Of a stretch of 64,000 bases of DNA, positions 55,034-64,000 are shown piece by piece. The stretch's first letter is position 1, and each line of letters begins with the position of its first letter. The notes under the pieces are model-generated. The model was not told where the DNA came from, did not search any database, and worked only from the letters and a program-made list of their open reading frames with translations. Position numbers and translations under genes: made by a program. The DNA comes from Planoprotostelium fungivorum (Eukaryota > Evosea > Variosea > Cavosteliida > Cavosteliaceae): assembly GCA_003024175.1 (NCBI GenBank), contig MDYQ01000027.1, forward strand, positions 124,001-188,000, given 5' to 3'.

Positions 55034-58000
55034 ATGGCCGAGCCTGTCATAGTAGCTCTAGAAGAGTCACTTTCTAACGGTGGGAGTCGAATTCAGATTG
55101 AGAACTCATCTGCTACATTAGAGAGTGATTCTACGTTTCCAAAACAAGTTCCATTATGTCCGATATATACAAGACCCATATTTCCCAACAGCACTATACG
55201 CTCGACGACCAATGGAAGCAGCAGAGTCATATCAGCTCTACCCATGGGTAAAGGAAAGATACAACAAGTGAGTTCTTATCAAGTGCATTCTTCCATCCAC
55301 GTCACGATTTGTGATATCACCACGCAGGTCATCGATCGAATCAAAGAAGTGGGAGGAAAGGACAGCGGCGAATCGATCAAATTGGATCACAACGTCGAAG
55401 AGGACGTCGAAGTTGTAGAAGATCAAAACAAGAATGCAATCTCTCATGGTGCCACCGTCATCATCGAGAAAGGTTACATCGAGGCACTCGGGCGACTGAA
55501 GAAGAACGGAGAGACTCACGTTGCCCTTTCTCTCATCAAGCCTCGAGACAATCTCTCCACCACATCCGTAGACTCTGTCTATGCCGTCGGTATGTCACTC
55601 TCCATGTGATCTCACACATGACATCCAATCCAACATCACGATCTCATCCTGATGCAACTCCACAGGTGTTCTCGCTCGCATCGAGTCCGTCAACGAGTGC
55701 AAGTTCAAAGACGGCAGCCGAGGCTTGCAGATCGAGCTGAGGGGAACACACAGGATCGCCATCACCGGCATCGTCAAATCTTCCGAGTCGGCAGACCCTC
55801 TTGGAGCTGTTAAGATGAGAAGAGTCACCGTTCGCGAGCTGAAAGAGCCACGCTACAACGAGGCATCCCAGATGTGCCGGGCTCTCACCATGGCCATCGA
55901 AAGCCGGTGAGTTCTCCGTGACATTTCACACACGTTGACGCGTTGTAGATTGCAGCAGTTGAGCCGGTTGAACCATCCCCTGTTCCAGCCGCAGCTGTTG
56001 GTGCAGTACAATTTGTCCTGCAAGACGGCCTCACAGTTGGCCGATTTCGTTGCGTCACTCGTTTTCGGGTCGCCGGAACAACTGCAGAAGATCTTGTCCC
56101 AATTGGACGTCATAGAGAGGATGAAATCTGTCCTGCTCCTCCTGCAGATGGAGACGGACCTGTCGAGAATTTTATTCGAAAAAAACGTGAGGGATGGCTC
56201 GTTGTAGATGGAGCTGACGGGACCAGGCGGATGGAGGTAATGGAGCAGCTCTGGGAAATGCTAGGAACAGGATATCCATGGGAACGGACAAGAAGAATGG
56301 AAAGTTCATCGAAAAGTTGAAAGAGAAGATGGACTCCCTGACCCTCCCCGTCCACGCCAAGGAGGTACTCATCTACAACGCTTCATCATAATGAAATCCA
56401 CCAGGTCATCGAAGAAGAGATGAACAAGTTGAAGTCGTTGGACCCCACGTTCAACGCAACGGAACACTCTCTGTGTAGGAACTACCTCACATCTCTACTG
56501 GACGTACCGTGGGGCAAATGTTCGGAGGACAACATCGATCTCGACGCGGCGAAGAGTGAGAGAGGAAAATCGGACGAAAACTCAAATTCCACACAGAGAT
56601 ATTAGACGAAGACCACTATGGATTGGATGACATCAAGGATCGAATTCTAGAATTCCTCGCCGTGGCTTCGCTGAAGGGTACCCTCACGGTGATTTCATCT
56701 ACAACGTTGTAGATCTGACTCCCCCAGGGCAAGATCCTCTGTTTCATCGGCCCCCCCGGCGTCGTGAGTCCCCCACATCTCCCCGAAATTTCTCACTTTT
56801 TTCCAGGGTAAAACAAGCATCGGGCGCAGTATCTCTCGGACCATCGGCCGCCAATTCTACCGAATGAGCGTGGGAGGAATGAATGACGTGGCAGAGATCA
56901 AGGGTCACCGCAGGACTTACATCGGTGCCATGCCGGGTAAGGTCGTGCAGGCTCTGAAGCAGACGAAGACGATGAACCCTGTCCTTCTCATCGACGAAGT
57001 GGACAAGATCTCGAAAAATTGGAACGGTGACCCGGCGGCGGCACTACTCGAGGTGGGTTTCATCTGGATGAGACGGTTTGAGAGAATGAAAATGGTGGAA
57101 GAAGAGGAGCGTTGTAGATTGACGGGGGTAGGTGTTGGACCCCGAGCAGAACGGAAATTTCTTGGATCATTATTTGGATATTCCGGTGGATCTCTCCAAA
57201 GTTCTCTTCGTTTGCACGGCCAACGGTCGAGAGGGTGATCCATCTACAACGCGCCACCTTCTCACACCATCAGGTATACCCCGTCCTCTTTTAGACCGCA
57301 TGGAGATCATCGAATTATCCGGTTATTATTCCGAAGAGAAGATCAACATCGCCACGAGACACTTGATTCCGAAACTCCGAGAGAACACAAACCTGCCTGA
57401 GGTGACGGAATGGCTCGTTGTAGTTGTCCGACTTTTATTCAGGACAAATTGAAGATCGAAGAGGGAGCCCTGAGAAAGATCATCGTCAGCTATTCGAGGG
57501 AGGCCGGCGTTCGTTCCCTGAACAAGAATTTAGAGAAAGCGTTCAGAAAAGTGGCGCTCAAAATCATGAAGAACAAGGCCTCTACCATCGTCGTGCGTCT
57601 ACAACGAGGCGTTTCATGAAATCTGACTGTTGTAGATCAACGAGAGCAACGTAGAGGAATTTCTGGGAAAACCCATCTTCCTCAAAGATCGACTGTACGA
57701 TATCATGGACCCACCTCCGGGTGTGGTGGCGGGTGAGAAATTTCCGAGAAAATTTTGGCGGGTAACACCGTACAGGTCTGGCGTACAATCAGATCGGAGG
57801 CTCCATGATCTGGATCGAATCTGTCATCACCGGCTCCACCGAGCCTTCCCATGGGAACGCAGACAAGGAAAAATCACAGAATCTTCAGGTGATTTTCCCT
57901 CGATTTTCCCCATGACGCGTTGTAGATGAGCCGCTACCGCACGACCGGAAAACTGGGAGACGTGATGAAGGAGTCCGCGGAGATATCTTACACGTACGCA

Positions 58001-58559
58001 AAGACATTGTGTCATTCGGTTCAGAAGAACAATACGTTTTTCGAACGTACCAACATCCACACACACTTTCCAGAGGGGGCTATACCCAAGGACGGTCCCT
58101 CGGCTGGCTGCGGTGAGTCCATCTACAACGTTGTAGATACGAATCGTGCTGAATGGAACAGCCATCGTGACGTCACTGCTGTCTCTCATGTTCGATCGTT
58201 CGATCGATTCTTCTATCGCCATGACGGGTATTTTATTCTATTTTATTCTTTTTCACTGTTTTATTCTGTTTTATTTGATTATGTGACGTCATCAGGTGAG
58301 ATCACCTTGACCGGTAAGGTATTACCCGTGGGAGGTATCAAAGAGAAGATCATGGCTGCCAAGCGCTGTGGCATCAAGAGGGTAATGACCGTCTACAACG
58401 TTGTAGATTGACCGACGGTAGGTCTTCTTACCCGAGCCGAACAAGAGAGATTTCGAGGAATTACCCGAGGGCCTGAAGGGAGGAATTGCAGTGGAGTACG
58501 TGGACCACTACACCAGCATCTACAAGTCACTCTTCTCAGAGAGACAGTCTGCTCTGTGA
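55034..58559 (+). CDS. LON: ATP-dependent Lon protease
   Basis: A gene with roughly 14 short introns from the ATG at 55034 ([20 protein letters not shown]) to TGA 58557-58559. The N-terminal substrate domain starts at [18 protein letters not shown] and includes [15 protein letters not shown], then a helical region ([18 protein letters not shown]). The AAA+ domain has Walker [15 protein letters not shown] (formed by splicing), [20 protein letters not shown], Walker [32 protein letters not shown], and the sensor segment [12 protein letters not shown]. The protease domain has [27 protein letters not shown] (catalytic Ser) and [18 protein letters not shown] (catalytic Lys). It degrades damaged proteins as a hexamer, normally in mitochondria. 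The first residues are not Arg-rich, and the end (ERQSAL) is not a clear peroxisomal PTS1, so location is open. Four introns hold the 16-18-bp palindrome or split copies. Confidence 0.92.
56697..56714. repeat. Intronic 18-bp palindrome (Lon gene)
   Basis: ATCTACAACGTTGTAGAT in a 39-nt intron (56689-56727) of a plus-strand gene. Confidence 0.85.
58121..58138. repeat. Intronic 18-bp palindrome (Lon gene)
   Basis: ATCTACAACGTTGTAGAT in a 49-nt intron (58113-58161), next to the exon that carries the catalytic Ser. Confidence 0.85.
58392..58407. repeat. Intronic 16-bp palindrome (Lon gene)
   Basis: TCTACAACGTTGTAGA in a 40-nt intron (58382-58421), right after the catalytic-Lys exon. Confidence 0.85.
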
Positions 58560-58881
58560 TCTTGTATAAATGTGTCAGACACTTCTCCTCGTGATGATGA
58601 GCGTCTATGTCTTCATGAGTGTGTATGTGCCTCATCATCTCTCGAGTTGATCTACATCGTCTTGTGGTCGCACGCGCGATGCGGGGTGAACGCGGTCCCG
58701 CAGACAGAAAGAACAGCGGTGCCGCCTTCATGTCACATTCACGATATTTCACGGGCACGAGGGTCTCCTAGTGATATATCACAGAATCATACACCACCGC
58801 AATCGTGCGTCACATCAGCCACAAAGACGTTCATCATCTGAATGATTCATCAGAAATTTATTCTTCAACTCGAATGATTTA

Positions 58882-60258
58882 TTATTCGAACAAGAGTTGA
58901 TCGGCCACATGCTCCGTGACATCATCACCATTCGGTCCCATCAAGAACATCATTGGCTTCGAGATGATCTTCACGTGATTTAAGAACCAACTGTCGATCT
59001 TGACCGATACACGCGTCCATGAGACGGTCAACATCGACTTCAGCATCTTCTTGATGAGATCCACCTTCTCCGGTGATATCTACAATGTCTTTGAGTCACA
59101 TGCCGATGGTGACGATGATGGTTTATCCATCTCTTCTCACTCTGTCTTGTCCTTCCCTTCCAACAACTTCTGTCACATGTGTCTCATGATCTGACACCGA
59201 GCTGCTGCTGTCACCGACGATACCAAACTCTGCATTAGACAAAGCTTCGCTGGCCGATTGGTCTGCCCTCGCTCCCGGGCTGACCTCTACACACTCTACG
59301 ATAGAAGGATATTTTTCTAGAGGTGAAACGTTGCTGTCGCTGCGTCAGATGTTTGTGTCACGTTTACGTTCGCCTCACTGGATGTCTAAAGAGGGGCGAT
59401 CGACGAGAGCGGAGGTGTGGTATCTCACGGAGAGGTCACCGCCGACGTTGGCGTAGATGACTCGTCTGGCGAACATGGACAGTGCGATCATGAAGTTACT
59501 CTCTGTCGCTCGATCAACTCGATGGGTGTCGATGATGATGGAGGAGATGGAGGTGGAGATGATGCGACGATGGTGAACCTCTTTCGGTCATTTTGAGGAG
59601 GAGGGGACTGATCGGATCATCTTCCAAGATGAGTTGTGCACCCGTCGTGGACAGTATCCAACTGAGTGGGTGTCAGGTTTTCGATGAGATTTCGGGTTAC
59701 GTACCGACATAAGAAGTTGGTGAAGGTACCCAACAAGTCATCCGTGTTGCCTGATCCGACTGCATGATTCGATGAGAAGAATTTAGAGGTGTTGGACGCT
59801 CACCGTGGGGTGTCGCTAGAGTGATGAAGTTCAACGGTTTGATTCTCTCGAAATAGCCAGAGTCGTACAATTTTCCAATACCTTTCGATGTCATTCCACG
59901 ACGATGTGGAATGCTTACAATATCTACAGTATAAGCCACCGAGAGAGTGCCCGATCATGGAGAGATACTTCAATTTGGCATACCGCGCGCTCTCTTGCAT
60001 CACCTTCGCATGAAACGTGAGGATAAACTCAAAAGATGGTTCGTGACACCTCTTCCTTCAGACGTAACCCTCCCGTATTAATACCATCGTATGTTCCTCT
60101 GAATGAAGAATTCTTGGTCGAGTAGTACTAGTTGACATCACGAACCAAGTCAAATGATTCAAATGCCTCACCACTGCAATGTTGGGAGATAACTTTCTCA
60201 GACGTTTCCCCAGGAATGATAAATCACTCACGTCACCACCCATGCCGTGAACTAGCAC
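58882..60258 (-). CDS. DUF676-family serine esterase/lipase (ROG1/FAM135-like)
   Basis: A minus-strand multi-exon gene. The most upstream exon I can support reads EHLIVLVHGMGGDVSDLSFL (near 60250), the HG-x-G oxyanion element of DUF676 lipases. Next come LKYLSMIGHSLGGLYCRY (Ser nucleophile in GHSLGG, near 59960), YFERIKPLNFITLATPHGE (near 59830) and, near 59460, FARRVIYANVGGDLSVRYHT with the conserved Asp, as in family members. The C-terminal exons (58882-59200) end DDVTEHVADQLLFE. The start codon was not found: the ATG at 60330 (MSYYFDVTSIVL) is a candidate but I could not join it in frame. The His of the triad was not located. The gene lies next to the tRNA-Glu. Confidence 0.65.
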
Positions 60259-60428
60259 AATCAGATGTTCTATGTCTGTATCACTGTCCTCTCTTCAGAA
60301 CAATCGACGTGACATCAAAGTAATAAGACATACTCTGTAGAAAAAGTCCCCTTGCCTTTTCCCATGTTGATGCTCTGCTAATGATTTTACAAAATGGTAC
60401 CGCACCACACTAATCCACCAAAAAGATG

Positions 60429-60499
60429 TTCCCTCACCGGGAGTCGAACCCGGGGCTCAAGAGTGAGAGTCTTGGATGTTACCGCTACACCATAAGGGA
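60429..60499 (-). tRNA. tRNA-Glu (anticodon CTC)
   Basis: Read on the minus strand, the 5' arm TCCCTTA pairs with TGAGGGA at the 3' end (one G-T wobble). The D-arm is TGGTGTAGCGGTAACA, the anticodon loop is ACTCTCACT with CTC in the middle, and the T-arm GCCCCGGGTTCGACTCCCGG contains the GGTTCGA B box. The sequence GGTGTAGCGG gives the internal A box. No intron is present. The discriminator is A. Confidence 0.95.
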
Positions 60500-60575
60500 G
60501 ATGTCTTTCATTGTTGAATCACAGCAGGCATTAATTTATATACGTTTGCTGTAGCACCTTTACGTTTGTAATCAG

Positions 60576-61971
60576 ATGGAAGTTCTACAACCCACGTTTT
60601 TCGGTTGGAACTGCCGGGTTCCAAGCCGAGGAACGAACATCAACACGCTCACGATGACCGATCACAAGCTGGGAAACACTGGAGAAGTATGTGTAGTCTC
60701 TGTCACGATCGCTATGATGTGGTGTGTAGTTGGCTGATCGAGAGCAGATCCTCACTCAAGTTATCGGTTGGACTTATACAGTATGCTGGACACTGTCATT
60801 CTATCCTCAGTTCATTTCCAACTTTAGAAGGAAGAGGTGTGATCATAGGATCGCGTCATCATATGCATGGTCTAATTCCTAATAGTGTCGTTGGATTATC
60901 ATTTGATTACTGCTTCATCAATGTTTTGGGGTTCCTCTGTTACTGTGCATACGATGTCCCCATGTTATTTTCACCCTACCTCCGTGCAGAATATGCCAGC
61001 CACAACGGTGGTGAGTGCCATCCTTCCATTGATCACTTTCTGATCGAAATTTGGACGTTCTAATGTGACCAGGCAAACTCCCATTGGTCGCTGTCAACGA
61101 CGTCTTCTTCGGATTACATGCCCTCGTCCTCACCATCCTCACGGCGTCACAACTCTTCATCTACGAGGTGCAACCTCATCATCGCCACATCTCAACTGAC
61201 ATGAGATGTAGAGAGGAAATCAGAAGGTATCAAAGATCATGATCTTCATCTTGACGTCCATGGTCTTGTCCATACTTGGATATGGTATAGCTGTTGCCGT
61301 CAAGAGAGACATGGGGACCGTGTGAGACCATCATCACATCATCTCCACCATCACCTTCTAACACGTGCAGGTATAATTACGTGTACTTTTTATCTTACGT
61401 CAAATTGGTCATCACTCTCATCAAATACGTTCCGCAGGTAAAGATCTTCCTTCATCCGATTCCACACATTGCATTGCACACCATCACCACATCTGACTCA
61501 TCTTCCAGGCTTGGAGTAACTTCCGTCGAAAGTCAACGGCGGGCTGGAGCATCTGGCAGTGCTTCTTGGTGAGCATCTATCCCCTGCGACCTCTAATGAC
61601 TTCTCAGGATCTCACGGGGGGTGTACTCTCCATCACACAACTTCTCTTCGACGGATGGAGGCTCGATGATTGGGAGGGAGTGAAGAGCAACCGCCTCAAA
61701 TTCGGACTCGGGGGCGTGTCCATCTTCTTTGACATCATCTTCATCGTCCAACACTTTGCCCTCTACAGAAACAGACAGCCCCTGGGATACGACAGAGTGA
61801 GTCGCACGATGATGACGATGGAGAGTGACGGTGCCGCAGATCGGCAGCGTTCAGGACGGAAGGACATCCGACTTGGAGAATGAGAGGAGTTCGTTACTAG
61901 ATGATGAAAAGTATCCAGAGTATTCCAAGAGACATGACAACAGAAGGAACTCGGCCGACCTCGTTGATTGA
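60576..61971 (+). CDS. CTNS: Cystinosin, lysosomal cystine/H+ symporter
   Basis: A multi-exon gene with probable start ATG at 60576 (an inner ATG at 60645 gives [11 protein letters not shown]). Spliced exons read [104 protein letters not shown] and [40 protein letters not shown]. Two PQ-loop motifs (SFYPQ and KYVPQ), each followed by NFRRKS, and the DLTGG segment are diagnostic. The long glycosylated lumenal N-terminus of animal cystinosin is absent. The tail ([20 protein letters not shown], then DDEK) has an acidic dileucine signal ERSSLL in place of the animal GYDQL motif, consistent with lysosomal sorting. The stop is TGA 61969-61971 after a last intron within GYDR. Confidence 0.92.
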
Positions 61972-62319
61972 TAAAGCGATCTATATTTAAACCTCGGTCC
62001 GAACTCGTCTGTATTGTTTAGCCTGAATCCGATCGTGATCCATTCATAGGGAATACCATCACTCCATAAGGCGAAGAGTGAAGGAACAACGGAGCACCTG
62101 TGGATTAAGTCGTAGAAAATATCTTCTATTCATGAGCTTGTCACGGTTTCTTTTTGGGATGAGGGAGGCATTATTCTTTTCTTCTCAATCACGGACTACC
62201 CCAGACATCGCCGATGTCAGTTGCCATTGCAACGCGCATTTATGTGATGACAGATAGGGACTGTGGAACCATTCGGGATTGCGTCTGACCGTTGAACCAT
62301 TCCACCTTGTACCACCAAC
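61972..62319. other. Intergenic region with no supported gene
   Basis: About 350 bp between cystinosin and the next gene, both on the plus strand. No coding frame or RNA structure recognised. Confidence 0.4.
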
Positions 62320-63769
62320 ATGAGAGCCACCGTAGCCACTCTTCTCCTCCTCCTGGTTCTCTCTGTGTCTGCTAAGACCTGTGACCTCAATGTCGGTGTC
62401 ACCAACCGCATGGGTATCTACAGTGTTGCCGTTCAACTCGGCTTCTTCGAGAGAGCCGGTGTCAGCATCTGTGACCAGCCTGTGGCCGGATCTAACTCGG
62501 CCTTCCCTGCCCTGGCCGCCGGCAACTTTACGGTCCTCCTCTCCACCATCGACAACACCGTCAACCGCGTGGTGAACCAAGTCCAGAATGTGACCATCAT
62601 CGCCGGTATCGATCTCGGACAAGACCAGGTCGTCGTTGGAACGAAGAACATCAAGAGCTTCGCCGATCTTCAGTGAGTTCTGTGTTAATCGTGTCTCCAT
62701 CGCTCACGGAGAATCATAGGGGAACCAACATCATCGTCGATTCCCCCACCTCCGGAACCGCCTTCTCCCTCAACAAGATCTTGAAGCTCAACGGTCTTCT
62801 TCCCACAACCAACTACACCTACATCCAGGGTACGCTCTATCACAGCTCATACATCTCTCGATCTGGTCGCTCACATCTTCTCAGGTGGTAACAGTCAGCT
62901 CCGTTTCGAGGTCTTGAAGACTGGTGTCTTCAACGGTATCAACATCTCCGCCGCTCTCATTCTGTACCCCCAGACTGCCAACATCATGGGCCGCACGGAC
63001 ATGAACGTCCTCGGAAGTCTCTCTGACTACCTCAACCCCTTCATGCTCAACTGTGTCGGTGTCCAGACCTCCACCCTCACCAACTCCACCCAAGTCGAGC
63101 TCTACACCCGCTTCTTGGCCGGTGAGACCACCATCTCATCTTCCAATCCCATCGCCGTCCATCATCATCTCCACCATTACCTCTTTATTGACTCTCTGCA
63201 GGTCTCCAGATGGCCAGAAACTTTGTCGCCGACCCCTCCAACTCTGCCGCCGTCATCAATGCCATCGCCGTCGATCTCAACATCACCACCACCGTCGCCG
63301 CCAGACAGTACCAGGCCGTGACCAACCCCATCACAGGAGAGGTCGTCCTCGATCTCACCATCTCCCGCGCCGGTCTCGCCAACGTAGTCTACGCCAGACA
63401 GGAGTTCGGTGGCTTCATCAGCCCCTACTTCAACTTGACGAAGACTCTCGAGCCCAAGACCACCGGTGGAACCATCTACGACTACACCATCTTGACTGCC
63501 GCCAAGGCCAGAGTCGCCAGTAGGGCCACCGAAGAAGTCCACACCGAGTACCTCGGTGCCGATCTGTCCGTCGTTCAGACTGCAACCCCTCAGGAGTGTG
63601 CCAACCTCTGCAAAGCCAACAGACAGTGCAACGCGGTGAGTTATAGATGAAGAGTTTTAGAAGTGACGGTGGACAGTACACCTTCGACGTGTGCCTCGGT
63701 CGTTGCCACTTGAAGAGCTCTATCTCTTCTAAGAGAATCAGCATCTGCAAGCGAAGCGGAACCATCTAA
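62320..63769 (+). CDS. Secreted periplasmic-binding-protein-like (NMT1/SsuA type) protein with C-terminal PAN/apple domain
   Basis: Exons 62320-62672, 62720-62829, 62885-63121, 63202-63635 and 63677-63769, giving 408 residues. The signal peptide is MRATVATLLLLLVLSVSA. The mature part starts KTCDLNVGVTNRMGIYSVAV and continues QLGFFERAGVSICDQPVAGS, NFTVLLSTIDNTVNRVVNQV and LGQDQVVVGTKNIKSFADLQ. This is the order of NMT1/SsuA-type substrate-binding proteins (an 'amino-acid-like GFF-x-x-xG' strand, then a 'V-G...I-x-S-xADL' segment), found mostly in bacterial ABC importers and fungal THI5. It has many N-glycosylation sequons (NFT, NVT, NYT, NIT, NLT). The last 65 residues form a Cys-rich PAN/apple-like module (PQECANLCKANRQCNA, YTFDVCLGRCHLKSS, ISICKRSGTI). 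A free extracellular ligand-binding role is inferred. Confidence 0.72.
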
Positions 63770-64000
63770 GCATGTATTTAAGCATGTGTATCAATACAGT
63801 ACCTATCCTTTTGAACTGTTTTCTTCTGTGGATGACCGCAATGTCTGTGCTTCTGTCGTCTCGTCTTCGAGGATCTTCATCACATCTGACCTCTTTCAGT
63901 CATCTTCACGAGGAAGCTGTCTGAGGTACAGAAGGTTGGGCACCTGGTGCCCTCCTACTTAGGTGGTTCTGTTTCGTTCGAAATGAACGTAATCATGAAT

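Overview
The window is nuclear DNA of a gene-dense, intron-rich microbial eukaryote. Genes lie 100-800 bp apart on both strands and are cut by many very short spliceosomal introns (mostly 33-60 nt, GTGAGT/GTGATG-type donors, ordinary AG acceptors). I see no TATA or Shine-Dalgarno pattern and no operons; AATAAA hexamers sit just after several stops. The gene mix (cystinosin, dynamin-like GTPase, heme-thiolate peroxygenases, RBM45-like and WDR62-like proteins, GATA factor, kinase-PH fusion, moderate GC) suggests an amoebozoan, perhaps a protosteloid amoeba. This is inference, not a species call.

Layout. 0-6 kb: PP2A catalytic subunit (cut by the window start), NAD-isocitrate dehydrogenase alpha, and a multi-membrane patatin-like lipase. 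6-14 kb: dynamin-like GTPase, a secreted/GPI-type protein, a His-rich membrane protein spliced onto a hexosaminidase-D-like domain, and a pyrimidine 5'-nucleotidase. 14-24 kb: an SRRM1-type PWI splicing factor with an Arg/Asp tail, a CUE-DUF1771-Smr (Cue2/N4BP2-type) nuclease, a CAMK-like kinase fused to two PH domains, and a GATA factor. 24-37 kb: a DDT/WHIM chromatin protein, an armadillo+PB1 protein, a possible CG-1-like regulator with a coiled-coil neighbour, an RBM45-like four-RRM protein, and Sfr1/Mei5-like. 37-43 kb: a WDR62/MAPKBP1-type WD40 scaffold. 43-50 kb is a tandem-duplication zone: two heme-thiolate peroxygenases and then three paralogues whose C-termini look like Z-alpha (Z-nucleic-acid-binding) winged helices. 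50-64 kb: ribosomal protein uS10, a seven-TM protein, a small ORF, a C2 protein, Lon protease, a DUF676 lipase, tRNA-Glu(CTC), cystinosin, and a secreted substrate-binding-protein + PAN protein.

Two signals stand out. First, the three tandem paralogues at 45.7-49.9 kb keep the Lys-Asn-Tyr-Trp spacing of the ADAR1 Z-alpha domain (4, 4 and 18 residues), apart from one Tyr-to-His change in copy 2; as far as I can tell this is an undescribed family. Second, many short introns in unrelated genes on both strands carry the same perfect palindrome (core TCTACAACGTTGTAGA, up to 20 bp), plus dozens of half-copies. This looks like an introner-like or hairpin-forming element family.

Exon boundaries quoted to the base were worked out by hand from splice sites and reading frame. 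Entries given only as an outer span contain introns that I did not place exactly. No CRISPR arrays, retroelements, virus-like elements or IS elements were seen.
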